From Desulfovibrio sp. (GTDB lineage Bacteria; Desulfobacterota; Desulfovibrionia; Desulfovibrionales; Desulfovibrionaceae), in contig JAITDR010000226.1 in NCBI GenBank assembly GCA_031282465.1, positions 1 to 5,139 of the forward strand: a stretch of DNA of 5,139 bases, written 5' to 3'. Each line of letters begins with the position of its first letter. The first letter of the stretch is position 1. A program made the translations under genes and the position numbers. Shown one piece after another: positions 1 to 5,100 of this stretch. The notes below the pieces were generated by a model. The model was not told where the DNA came from. It saw only the letters and a list, made by a program, of their open reading frames with translations, and searched no databases.

Positions 1-429
1 TTTGTCTATGTGGCCTCGGTCGCCATGGGCGCGGACAAGAACCAGACGTTGAAAGCCCTGCGCGAAGCCGAAGCCTATAAAGGGCCTTCCCTGGTCATCG
101 CCTACGCCCCCTGCATCAATCACGGCATACGCAAAGGGATGTCCAAGGTGATGGAAGAAAGCCGCCTCGCCGTCGAATCCGGCTATTGGCCCCTGTATCG
201 CTTCAACCCGCAACGCGCCGCCGAGGGCAAAAATCAGCTTGTGCTGGAATACAAACACCCGGACGGCACCCTGCAGGATTTCCTGTCCGGCGAAAACCGC
301 TACGCCCGGCTCGCCGTTTCCGACCCGGAAAAATCCCACGTCCTGCGCAAAGCGATAGAGCGGGAATATATCGAGCGGTACACGATGCTGAAGCAGCTTT
401 CCGAGCTTCCGGCCATGCCCGCCCTGTAG
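1..429 (+). CDS. nifJ: Pyruvate:ferredoxin (flavodoxin) oxidoreductase, C-terminal end (partial)
   Basis: This is the 3' end of the gene; the frame is open from base 1 and ends at TAG 427-429, leaving 142 residues. Family knowledge: the enzyme oxidatively decarboxylates pyruvate with CoA to acetyl-CoA and CO2 and passes electrons to ferredoxin or flavodoxin in the cytoplasm of anaerobes. Seen here: the end of the TPP-binding domain (VYVASVAMGADKNQ near residues 2-15) and the hallmark IAYAPCINHGI (residues 33-43). The Cys at visible residue 38 corresponds to the distal cysteine that helps hold the proximal 4Fe-4S cluster in the Desulfovibrio africanus enzyme. The stretch LAVESGYWPLYRFNP (residues 56-70) is also typical. 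About 104 residues follow the Cys, so the protein seems to stop at the ordinary family length, without the extra C-terminal protective domain of the D. africanus enzyme. A GTG at 10 is only an internal codon. No terminator is visible before the next gene, so read-through into the downstream cluster is possible. Confidence 0.95.
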   Translation, partial: FVYVASVAMGADKNQTLKALREAEAYKGPSLVIAYAPCINHGIRKGMSKVMEESRLAVESGYWPLYRFNPQRAAEGKNQLVLEYKHPDGTLQDFLSGENRYARLAVSDPEKSHVLRKAIEREYIERYTMLKQLSELPAMPAL

Positions 430-436
430 CGCGCAT

Positions 437-1603
437 GTGCAAAACCGGCGGATAGTGCGGACCGTGTTGAAGACAGTGAAATCCATAGGCATATCTCTTG
501 CCGTCGCCGTCGCGCTGATCCTGGGCGTGGACTTCGTCCTGACAAAGCTCGGTATGGGGCCGGAGTACTTCAAGATTGAAGGATTGCGCAGCGGCACGGC
601 GGCGACCATCGTCACCCACCCGATCTACCACCACGACCTCAAGCCCGATGTCGACGGCTGGTTCGATTGGGGCAACGGCCCCACGCGGATGTGCACCAAC
701 CGTTTCGGCTTCAGGATATCCTGCGGCGACAGAGACGGAACGCCGCGTAAGAGCTACGATCTGGCCTTTATCGGCGACTCCTTTACGGAAGGTATCGGCA
801 GTTCGTATGAAGACAGCTTCGTCGGCAGATACACACAACAACACCCCGAAATTTCTGCAGCCAATCTCGGCGTTTCATCATATAGCCCGAGCATCTATTA
901 CAGGAAAATACAATTTTTGCTCGACAACGGTTTTACCTTCAGGCATATTGTTGTTCTTCCGGATATTTCTGACATTAATGATGAGGCCATCGGCTATATG
1001 CTTAACTCTGAAGAACGCATTGTAAGCAAGCCTGCCGATGTTTTCAATCCGGAAGAAGCCGTACGCATCAATCCGCAAGGAATACGCGGCATCATCCGCA
1101 ACATACGGGACAGCCTGCGATCTTCCTTCAGTCTGACGAATTTTCTGGTCAAGCGCCTGAGAAATTTACTGATTGCCAAACACAGCACTGTTCCCGGTCT
1201 TGAAGCGCCGTATGCCAGATCTGCTTGGACCTATGACCCGGAAGCCGACGGACACGGTACGGCAGGCGTCGCAGGCGGCATAGCTCAAGCCCTGGAGTCC
1301 ATGGGCAAACTCAAACGACTGCTGGACGAACACAACATACGCATGACCATTGTCGTCTATCCCTGGCCGGACCAACTCGCACACGACAAGCCCGACCATC
1401 TCGGCATGACGCTGTGGCGGGACTTTTGCGCCCGTGAACACTGCGCCGGCTTCATCGACGCCAACAGATTGTTCTTTGACCAGGTCGAACAACTCGGCCT
1501 GCGCCCTGCCGTGCAACGCTGCTACATTCAGGGCGACATGCATTTTACCGCCGAAGGCAACAAACTGGTCTTCGACGCCATAGATGCCGGGCTTGCTCCC
1601 TGA
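437..1603 (+). CDS. Membrane-anchored SGNH/GDSL-type hydrolase or acyltransferase-like protein
   Basis: This is a 388-aa protein with a basic N-terminus, one hydrophobic segment (about residues 17-35) and then a soluble domain, so it is probably anchored in the inner membrane and faces the periplasm. SGNH signatures are present. Block I is FIGDSFTEG (111-119), with Ser115 the likely nucleophile. A block II-like region is NLGVSSYSPSIYY (143-155). A block III-like region is LPDISDIND (174-182). The C-terminal Asp/His motif is GDMHFTAEGN (366-375), with Asp367 and His369; this D-x-H spacing recalls AlgJ/AlgX-type members more than the classic D-x-x-H. The family includes carbohydrate esterases and O-acetyltransferases; the substrate here is unknown. 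It lies 20 bases before the SxtJ-like gene, as the first gene of the carbamoyltransferase cluster. The start is uncertain: GTG437 has no Shine-Dalgarno, GTG455 has GGCGG at 447-451, and GTG464 or TTG467 would give a shorter, more typical anchor. The middle of the gene is AT-richer than its surroundings. Confidence 0.85.
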   Translation: MQNRRIVRTVLKTVKSIGISLAVAVALILGVDFVLTKLGMGPEYFKIEGLRSGTAATIVTHPIYHHDLKPDVDGWFDWGNGPTRMCTNRFGFRISCGDRDGTPRKSYDLAFIGDSFTEGIGSSYEDSFVGRYTQQHPEISAANLGVSSYSPSIYYRKIQFLLDNGFTFRHIVVLPDISDINDEAIGYMLNSEERIVSKPADVFNPEEAVRINPQGIRGIIRNIRDSLRSSFSLTNFLVKRLRNLLIAKHSTVPGLEAPYARSAWTYDPEADGHGTAGVAGGIAQALESMGKLKRLLDEHNIRMTIVVYPWPDQLAHDKPDHLGMTLWRDFCAREHCAGFIDANRLFFDQVEQLGLRPAVQRCYIQGDMHFTAEGNKLVFDAIDAGLAP

Positions 1604-1612
1604 GCAGGCAAC

Positions 1613-1619
1613 GGGAGGA
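1613..1619 (+). promoter_or_regulatory. Strong ribosome binding site of the SxtJ-like gene
   Basis: GGGAGGA lies 4 bases before ATG1624, in the 20-base gap after the SGNH gene. It fixes this start and rules out the long overlapping frame from 1584, which has no such site. Confidence 0.75.
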
Positions 1620-1623
1620 CGGC

Positions 1624-2007
1624 ATGCACAACAAAGATATCGGACCGGTGCAGCAAAGGGATACCGCTCTTGCTCTGATTTTTCTGCTCCTGCTCATCTG
1701 GTTTTTTACCGGAGAAGTACTCCTGCTCCATGTACTCATGGGCTTCACCCTGTTTGCCATGCTTTTCCCGAAGCTGTTGACCGTGCCGGCAAGACTGTGG
1801 TTCGGTTTGGCCTATTATTTGAGTCAGGTAAGTTCAAAAATTATTTTCGGACTTATCTATGTCGTGCTGGTCCTGCCCGTCGGTCTGGTCCGCAGGATGC
1901 TCGGCAAGGACAGCCTGCGCCTGAAAGCATACGGCAAAGGAAACGGATCAGCCTTTATCGTGCGGGAACATCGCTATACGGCGCAAGACATGGAAAATCT
2001 TTTTTAA
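1624..2007 (+). CDS. SxtJ-like small integral membrane protein
   Basis: This is a 127-aa protein with no catalytic motif. Three hydrophobic segments are visible: about residues 14-29, 31-48 and 71-90. A short basic/polar tail follows, carrying RRMLGKDSLRLKAY (90-103) and ending SAFIVREHRYTAQDMENLF. The hydrophobic core, the GLVRRMLGKDSL turn and the polar tail match my memory of the SxtJ family, named after a gene beside the carbamoyltransferase sxtI in cyanobacterial saxitoxin clusters and often found beside carbamoyltransferases elsewhere. The biochemical function is not known. The reasonable inference is that it helps place the carbamoyltransferase or its acceptor at the inner membrane. 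ATG1624 has a strong Shine-Dalgarno, and the gene sits 20 bases after the SGNH gene. Family assignment is by pattern and neighbourhood, not by a search. Confidence 0.8.
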   Translation: MHNKDIGPVQQRDTALALIFLLLLIWFFTGEVLLLHVLMGFTLFAMLFPKLLTVPARLWFGLAYYLSQVSSKIIFGLIYVVLVLPVGLVRRMLGKDSLRLKAYGKGNGSAFIVREHRYTAQDMENLF

Positions 2008-2031
2008 GGAAGAGGTTGCCGAAGGAGTATG

Positions 2032-2045
2032 CCCGGCTTGCCGGG
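2032..2045 (+). other. Hairpin in the SxtJ-DUF5989 spacer (first of two)
   Basis: CCCGG (2032-2036) and CCGGG (2041-2045) are perfect inverted arms around a CTTG loop; the repeat is perfect over 6+6 bases if the two-base core is counted as the loop. It begins 24 bases after the SxtJ-like stop codon. No T-tract follows, so it is not a standard intrinsic terminator. It could instead stabilise the message or separate expression of the two small genes. Confidence 0.45.
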
Positions 2046-2085
2046 AATCAACGGAGCATCTCCCTGAAGGGAGAAGTTGCAAACC
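2033..2085 (+). repeat. Leader-like element, copy A
   Basis: This block shares an ordered set of short matches with 4979-5028: CCGGCT, then CGGAGCAT, then a 16-base hairpin core matching at 13 of 16 positions by eye, then CAAACC. In both copies exactly 15 bases separate CAAACC from an ATG. It occupies most of the spacer between the SxtJ-like and DUF5989-like genes. It could be a conserved RNA leader, a degenerate dispersed repeat, or chance similarity between two GC-rich hairpins. Confidence 0.35.
2059..2074 (+). other. Hairpin in the DUF5989 leader (second of two)
   Basis: TCTCCC (2059-2064) and GGGAGA (2069-2074) form a perfect 6-bp stem with loop TGAA. Flanking CAAC (2049-2052) and GTTG (2076-2079) could add an outer stem. 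The hairpin ends 14 bases before the GAGGA ribosome binding site of the next gene and has no U-tract. It is part of the sequence that resembles 4979-5028. Confidence 0.5.
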
Positions 2086-2088
2086 GCC

Positions 2089-2093
2089 GAGGA
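2089..2093 (+). promoter_or_regulatory. Ribosome binding site that decides the DUF5989-like start
   Basis: GAGGA ends 7 bases before ATG2101, an ideal spacing. It supports a real translation start for a 49-codon gene that length-based gene calling would miss. Confidence 0.7.
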
Positions 2094-2100
2094 AACTTTG

Positions 2101-2250
2101 ATGAATTTTCTCTCCGAACTGCTGCTCTTCTTGCGGGTACGCAAAAAATACTGGCTCCTGCCCCTGATCGCGCTGCTGCTGTTCTTCGGGGCAATCATCC
2201 TGTTCGCGAGCGGCACAGTCGTCGCGCCGTTCATCTATACGCTTTTTTAG
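2101..2250 (+). CDS. DUF5989-type single-pass membrane microprotein (SxtK-like)
   Basis: This 49-aa protein is short enough to be overlooked. It starts with MNFLSELLLFLRVRKKYW, continues with a transmembrane segment (about residues 18-36) and ends GTVVAPFIYTLF. The layout is an amphipathic N-terminal helix, a basic RVRKKYWLLP stretch, one membrane span and a conserved V-A-P-F-I-Y-T-L-F end. This is the pattern I recall for DUF5989, small proteins found next to carbamoyltransferases; SxtK of the saxitoxin clusters is a similarly small gene in the same setting. The function is unknown, and a role as membrane partner or tether of the carbamoyltransferase is inference. The start is supported by GAGGA 7 bases upstream. 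The stop TAG (2248-2250) overlaps the AGGGA site of the next gene, which suggests translational coupling. The 93-base spacer before it is the longest gap inside the cluster. Confidence 0.88.
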   Translation: MNFLSELLLFLRVRKKYWLLPLIALLLFFGAIILFASGTVVAPFIYTLF

Positions 2251-2253
2251 GGA
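2249..2253 (+). promoter_or_regulatory. Ribosome binding site of the carbamoyltransferase, overlapping the upstream stop
   Basis: AGGGA begins inside the TAG stop of the DUF5989-like gene and lies 9 bases before ATG2263. A ribosome finishing the small gene would sit on this site, which points to coupled synthesis of the two proteins. Confidence 0.6.
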
Positions 2254-2262
2254 TGCCTGCAC

Positions 2263-4200
2263 ATGGACGACGCGCAGACACCTTTGTATATCCTCGGCAT
2301 ATCCGCATGGTACCACGACAGCGCCGCCGTGCTGCTCCGCGACGGGCACATAGCCGGAGCGGCGCAGGAGGAGCGCTTTTCCCGCAAAAAACACGATCCC
2401 TCCTTTCCCGCGGGAGCCGTGCGCTTTCTGCTTGACGAAGAGGGCCTGTCTTTGGCCGATCTCGACAGCATCGTGTTTTACGAGAAACCCTTCCTCAAAT
2501 TCGAGCGCCTGCTGGAAACCTACCACGCCTTCGCGCCGCGCGGTCCGGCGAGCTTCGTCGCGTCCATGTCCGTTTGGATCAAGGAAAAACTGTTCATGCG
2601 CTCCATGCTGGAAAAGGAATTGCGCGCGCTTTGCGGGCCGGGCGCGGAAACAATTCCCCTTCCGCCCTTTTTTTTCCCGGAACACCACCTGTCCCACGCG
2701 GCTTCGGCCTTTTTCCCGTCACCTTTTGAGGAAGCCGCCGTCGTTACCCTCGACGGGGTCGGCGAATGGACCACCACTTCCCTCGCTCACGGACGAGGCA
2801 ACACGATAAGCACCCTGCGGGAATTGCATTTCCCGCATTCCCTGGGGCTTTTGTACTCGGCGTTCACAGCGTACTGCGGCTTCAAGGTGAACAGCGGCGA
2901 ATACAAGCTCATGGGCCTCGCTCCCTACGGCCGGCGGCAGGGCGGGCAGGTCCGCGCCTATGAGGAGAAAATCCGGCGGAACCTGGTGGATGTCAGGGAG
3001 GACGGGTCCTTTTTCCTCAATATGGATTTCTTCGCTTATGCCGTCGGGTTCCGCATGTATGACGAGAAACGGTGGCAGGGGCTTTTCGGCGTCCCGCCCC
3101 GCGCTCCGGAAGCCGAAGCCGTGGAGCAGGAATACATGGATATGGCCCTTGCCGTGCAGAACGTCACTGAAGACATTGTGCTGCGTATTGCCCGGACGGC
3201 CGGGCAACTGACCGGCAGCCGGCGGCTCTGTTTGGCGGGCGGGGTCGCTCTGAACTGCGTCGCCAACGGCAAACTGTGGGAAAGCGGCCTGTTCGACGAT
3301 ATCTGGGTGCAACCCGCGTCCGGCGACGCCGGTGGGGCACTGGGCGCTGCTCTGGCGCGTCTGTACATCGGCCTGGACCGGCCGCGTTCGGCGGACGCCG
3401 CGAACGCCGGCGACGGAGAACGCCCCCTGCAAAGCACGGCCGGCAGCGACACAATGCAGGGCGCGTACCTGGGACCGGCATTTTCCCGCGAGGCGATTCT
3501 GCGCACCTGCCGCAGGCTGAAAGCGCCTTTCGTCTTGTACGAGAACGAAGACGAGTTGTGCGATGCGGCGGCCGACCTGATCGCCGGCGGCGCCGTGCTG
3601 GGCTGGTTTCAGGGAAGAATGGAATACGGTCCGCGCGCCTTGGGCAACCGCAGCATCCTCGCCGACCCGCGCAACCCTGACATGCAGAAACGCCTCAATC
3701 TCAAAGTCAAGTATCGCGAAGGGTTTCGGCCTTTTGCCCCGTCCGTGGCCGAGGAAGCCTACTCGGAATTTTTCAACTTGAAGAGCATCTCGCCCTATAT
3801 GCTGGTTGTCGCCCCGGTGCGCGAAAATCTGCGTAACCCCCTGCCGGACGACTACGAGTCCATGCCGTTGTTGGACCGCCTTTACGTCATGCGTTCAACA
3901 CTGCCGGCTGTGACTCATGTGGATTATTCCGCGCGCGTGCAGACGGTGAACCGGGCTGCCAACCCGCGCTACCGCAAACTGCTTGACGCCTTCCATACGC
4001 GGCACGGCTGCCCGGTGCTGGTGAACACCAGTTTCAACGTGCGCGGCGAGCCGTTGGTCTGCACTCCCGAAGACGCCTACCTCTGTTTCATGCGGACGGA
4101 AATGGACTACCTCGTACTCGGCGACTGCATTCTGGACAAAAAGGAACAAGCTCCCCTACGCGAGGACACGGACTGGCGCTCCCTGTATACGCCGGATTGA
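2263..4200 (+). CDS. O-carbamoyltransferase, NodU/CmcH/TobZ family
   Basis: This is a complete 645-aa protein, a usual family length. Family knowledge: a YrdC-like domain makes carbamoyl-adenylate from carbamoyl phosphate and ATP, and a Kae1-like domain moves the carbamoyl group to a hydroxyl of a sugar or natural product. Seen here: the Kae1-like N-terminal domain starts with YILGISAWYHDSAAVL (9-24) and AAQEERFSRKKHD (33-45). It includes EHHLSHAASAFF (140-151), LDGVGEW (163-169) and NSGEYKLMGLAPYG (210-223), then LAGGVALNCVANG (324-336) and QPASGDAGGALGAAL (350-364). His141, His145, Asp164 and Asp355 line up with the metal-binding residues described for TobZ. The C-terminal domain has EYGPRALGNRSILADPR (454-470), FRPFAPSV (488-495) and VLVNTSFNVRGEP (585-597). 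A low-complexity linker (about 371-398) separates the domains. No key motif is missing, so it should be active. It is last in the operon with the SGNH, SxtJ-like and DUF5989-like genes. The acceptor cannot be read from the sequence; a surface glycan is the likelier guess. Confidence 0.97.
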   Translation: MDDAQTPLYILGISAWYHDSAAVLLRDGHIAGAAQEERFSRKKHDPSFPAGAVRFLLDEEGLSLADLDSIVFYEKPFLKFERLLETYHAFAPRGPASFVASMSVWIKEKLFMRSMLEKELRALCGPGAETIPLPPFFFPEHHLSHAASAFFPSPFEEAAVVTLDGVGEWTTTSLAHGRGNTISTLRELHFPHSLGLLYSAFTAYCGFKVNSGEYKLMGLAPYGRRQGGQVRAYEEKIRRNLVDVREDGSFFLNMDFFAYAVGFRMYDEKRWQGLFGVPPRAPEAEAVEQEYMDMALAVQNVTEDIVLRIARTAGQLTGSRRLCLAGGVALNCVANGKLWESGLFDDIWVQPASGDAGGALGAALARLYIGLDRPRSADAANAGDGERPLQSTAGSDTMQGAYLGPAFSREAILRTCRRLKAPFVLYENEDELCDAAADLIAGGAVLGWFQGRMEYGPRALGNRSILADPRNPDMQKRLNLKVKYREGFRPFAPSVAEEAYSEFFNLKSISPYMLVVAPVRENLRNPLPDDYESMPLLDRLYVMRSTLPAVTHVDYSARVQTVNRAANPRYRKLLDAFHTRHGCPVLVNTSFNVRGEPLVCTPEDAYLCFMRTEMDYLVLGDCILDKKEQAPLREDTDWRSLYTPD

Positions 4201-4210
4201 CGCCGTTTCC

Positions 4211-4936
4211 CTAAAAATTCCAGGTAAAGCCGAGGGATGCGCCGGCGGCTCCGTCGGCCCTGCCGACCGGACGCGTATCCTGCACGTCGCTGTATTCACC
4301 GCCCACGGTTACGTTCAGGTCTTCGCGCACCGACATGTCCATGTACAGGCCGGCGCCGTTAAGGTTCCGGTTTCTTTCCGGCGGGCGGTACAGAGGCGAA
4401 TCGGGGTCGTTGGGGTTGACGGTGACCCGGCCGGCCGTCGCCGGGTTCAGTTTGTAGCTCATGCTGACTTCAGGACTCTCCGTTTCATTGATGCGGCCCA
4501 TACGTTCCGGCGCCCCTGAGAACGCCGAACGCCCCGGTGTCAAACGGTCCGTCTGCTGCGGCTCGGATTGCGAGCTTACGGTGATGTTCTGCTTTTCCCC
4601 CAGCGTCATAGGGGCTTCGGCCTTTTTCTGCTCCGGGCCGGGACCGTAGCTCCGGGTTTTCGGCACATCGGATTGCTCGTCGGCTCCGGAGGCAGTGAAA
4701 GGGGACGCGGCAAAACCGGCAAGACCGGGTTTCGCGGCCCTGTTCTTTTTCGCGCCCGACGCTTTCCCGGCCGGGGATGAGGTTGCGCCCGTGACGGGCG
4801 CTGAGGAGCGAACCGTGCGGGCGGGGCCGGACGCCGTGCCCGGCGACTGCCGACCGCCTTCAGCGCATACTGCCTGCGCCGCGAAAACCGCGCCCGCCAA
4901 AAAACCGAGCAGAACACTTTGTATAATGTTTTTCAT
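4211..4936 (-). CDS. Hypothetical secreted protein with Ala/Pro-rich linker and outer-membrane-like C-terminus
   Basis: This 241-aa protein matches no family I can name. It has a clear Sec signal peptide: MKN, a hydrophobic stretch (about 4-23) and a probable cut after VCA at residue 25. Residues 26-110 are rich in Ala, Ser, Gly, Pro and Lys and probably disordered. Residues 111-160 are polar. The C-terminus carries VNPNDPDSPLYRPPERNR (173-190) and two alternating, beta-strand-like stretches, AGLYMDMSVREDLNVTVGGEYS (195-216) and GASLGFTWNF (232-241). The end in Phe with alternating hydrophobics is the usual outer-membrane beta-barrel signal, but two strands are too few for a barrel by itself. 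It may oligomerise, or be a periplasmic protein with a barrel-derived tail. The start is supported by GAGGTG 6 bases upstream. It converges on the carbamoyltransferase with a 10-base gap. The Cys at residue 24 lacks a lipobox, so it is unlikely to be a lipoprotein. Confidence 0.85.
   Translation of the reverse strand: MKNIIQSVLLGFLAGAVFAAQAVCAEGGRQSPGTASGPARTVRSSAPVTGATSSPAGKASGAKKNRAAKPGLAGFAASPFTASGADEQSDVPKTRSYGPGPEQKKAEAPMTLGEKQNITVSSQSEPQQTDRLTPGRSAFSGAPERMGRINETESPEVSMSYKLNPATAGRVTVNPNDPDSPLYRPPERNRNLNGAGLYMDMSVREDLNVTVGGEYSDVQDTRPVGRADGAAGASLGFTWNF
4253..4267 (-). other. Perfect inverted repeat inside the 3' end of the secreted-protein gene
   Basis: GTCGGC (4253-4258) and GCCGAC (4262-4267) surround CCT. 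It is the best hairpin near the convergent gene ends, about 55 bases past the carbamoyltransferase stop, but it has no T-run on either side. It might slow polymerase or protect the 3' end of the operon transcript; as a terminator it is weakly supported. Confidence 0.25.
4922..4927 (+). promoter_or_regulatory. Possible -10 box (TATAAT) of a rightward promoter
   Basis: A perfect TATAAT stands within an otherwise GC-rich stretch, inside the signal-peptide codons of the leftward gene. A transcript from it would begin near 4934 and run through the structured leader toward ATG5044. The expected -35 position (about 4899-4904) is an A-run rather than TTGACA, so support is weak. Confidence 0.25.
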
Positions 4937-4942
4937 TCACAA

Positions 4943-4948
4943 CACCTC
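4943..4948 (-). promoter_or_regulatory. Ribosome binding site of the secreted-protein gene
   Basis: Read on the - strand this is GAGGTG, 6 bases before the ATG at 4936-4934. It fixes the start and leaves the signal peptide complete. Confidence 0.7.
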
Positions 4949-4978
4949 GGCACACTCACCGTCTGTTTCAATCCGCAT

Positions 4979-5028
4979 CCGGCTCCGTCCGGAGCATGCC
5001 TTCTCCTGCAAGGGAGAGGCGTCAAACC
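4979..5028 (+). repeat. Leader-like element, copy B, with two hairpins
   Basis: It contains GCTCCG (4982-4987) with CGGAGC (4990-4995), a perfect 6-bp inverted repeat. It also contains GCC plus TCTCC (4998-5006, one bulged T) pairing with GGAGA plus GGC (5013-5020) around a TGCAAG loop. The order CCGGCT, CGGAGCAT, hairpin, CAAACC, 15 bases, ATG is the same as in copy A at 2033-2085. On the opposite strand the same bases form part of the 5' untranslated region of the secreted-protein gene, so it is unclear which strand uses the structure. Confidence 0.35.
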
Positions 5029-5043
5029 ATAAAGAAGTTGCTG

Positions 5044-5100
5044 ATGAAAAAAACCGCTGCCGCATATCGGGAGCATCGTCTTATCGGTCTTATCGCCTGA
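5044..5100 (+). other. Very short open frame near the right edge, doubtful gene
   Basis: ATG5044 starts an 18-codon frame (MKKTAAAYREHRLIGLIA) that stops at TGA 5098-5100. It begins with a run of seven A (5047-5053). Skipping one base there enters a frame that stays open to the window edge. It could be a leader peptide, the start of a gene broken by a homopolymer slip or sequencing error, or noise. No strong Shine-Dalgarno precedes it. It is listed because it follows leader-like copy B. Confidence 0.12.
5078..5095. repeat. 9-bp perfect tandem duplication
   Basis: GTCTTATCG occurs twice head to tail, about 140-160 bases upstream of the leftward secreted-protein gene. It could be a pair of direct half-sites for a regulator or a simple slippage duplication. 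Nothing else in the window matches it closely. Confidence 0.4.

Noticed and set aside
203..844. 213-codon - strand open frame
   Set aside because: It is antisense to the oxidoreductase end and the SGNH catalytic block, with no family resemblance.
2029..2067. Twelve-codon frame MPGLPGINGASP in the spacer before the DUF5989-like gene
   Set aside because: An AAGGAG is present but only 1 base before the ATG, which is too close. The peptide covers the hairpins and looks incidental; a leader-peptide role is not supported.
1584..2435. Long + strand open frame of 283 codons across the SxtJ-like and DUF5989-like genes
   Set aside because: It overlaps three better-supported genes in another frame, has no ribosome binding site, and its product is Arg/Ala-rich without recognisable motifs. 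It is a shadow frame of GC-rich DNA.
1948..2697. 249-codon - strand open frame
   Set aside because: It is antisense to the DUF5989-like gene and the start of the carbamoyltransferase, whose motifs are unmistakable. Its composition is typical of an antisense shadow.
2719..3432. 237-codon - strand open frame
   Set aside because: It lies wholly antisense to conserved carbamoyltransferase motifs, and its product shows no domain.
4211..4936. Lipoprotein interpretation through Cys24 of the secreted protein
   Set aside because: The residues before the Cys (AQAV) do not fit a lipobox, while VCA followed by EGG fits an ordinary signal peptidase I site.
4958..4997. CRISPR-repeat-like unit (on the - strand an inner palindrome followed by a GGATTGAAAC end)
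   Set aside because: Only one copy is present, no second repeat or regular spacer is visible, the stem-to-end distance does not fit the type I-C repeats I recall, and no cas gene is in the window.
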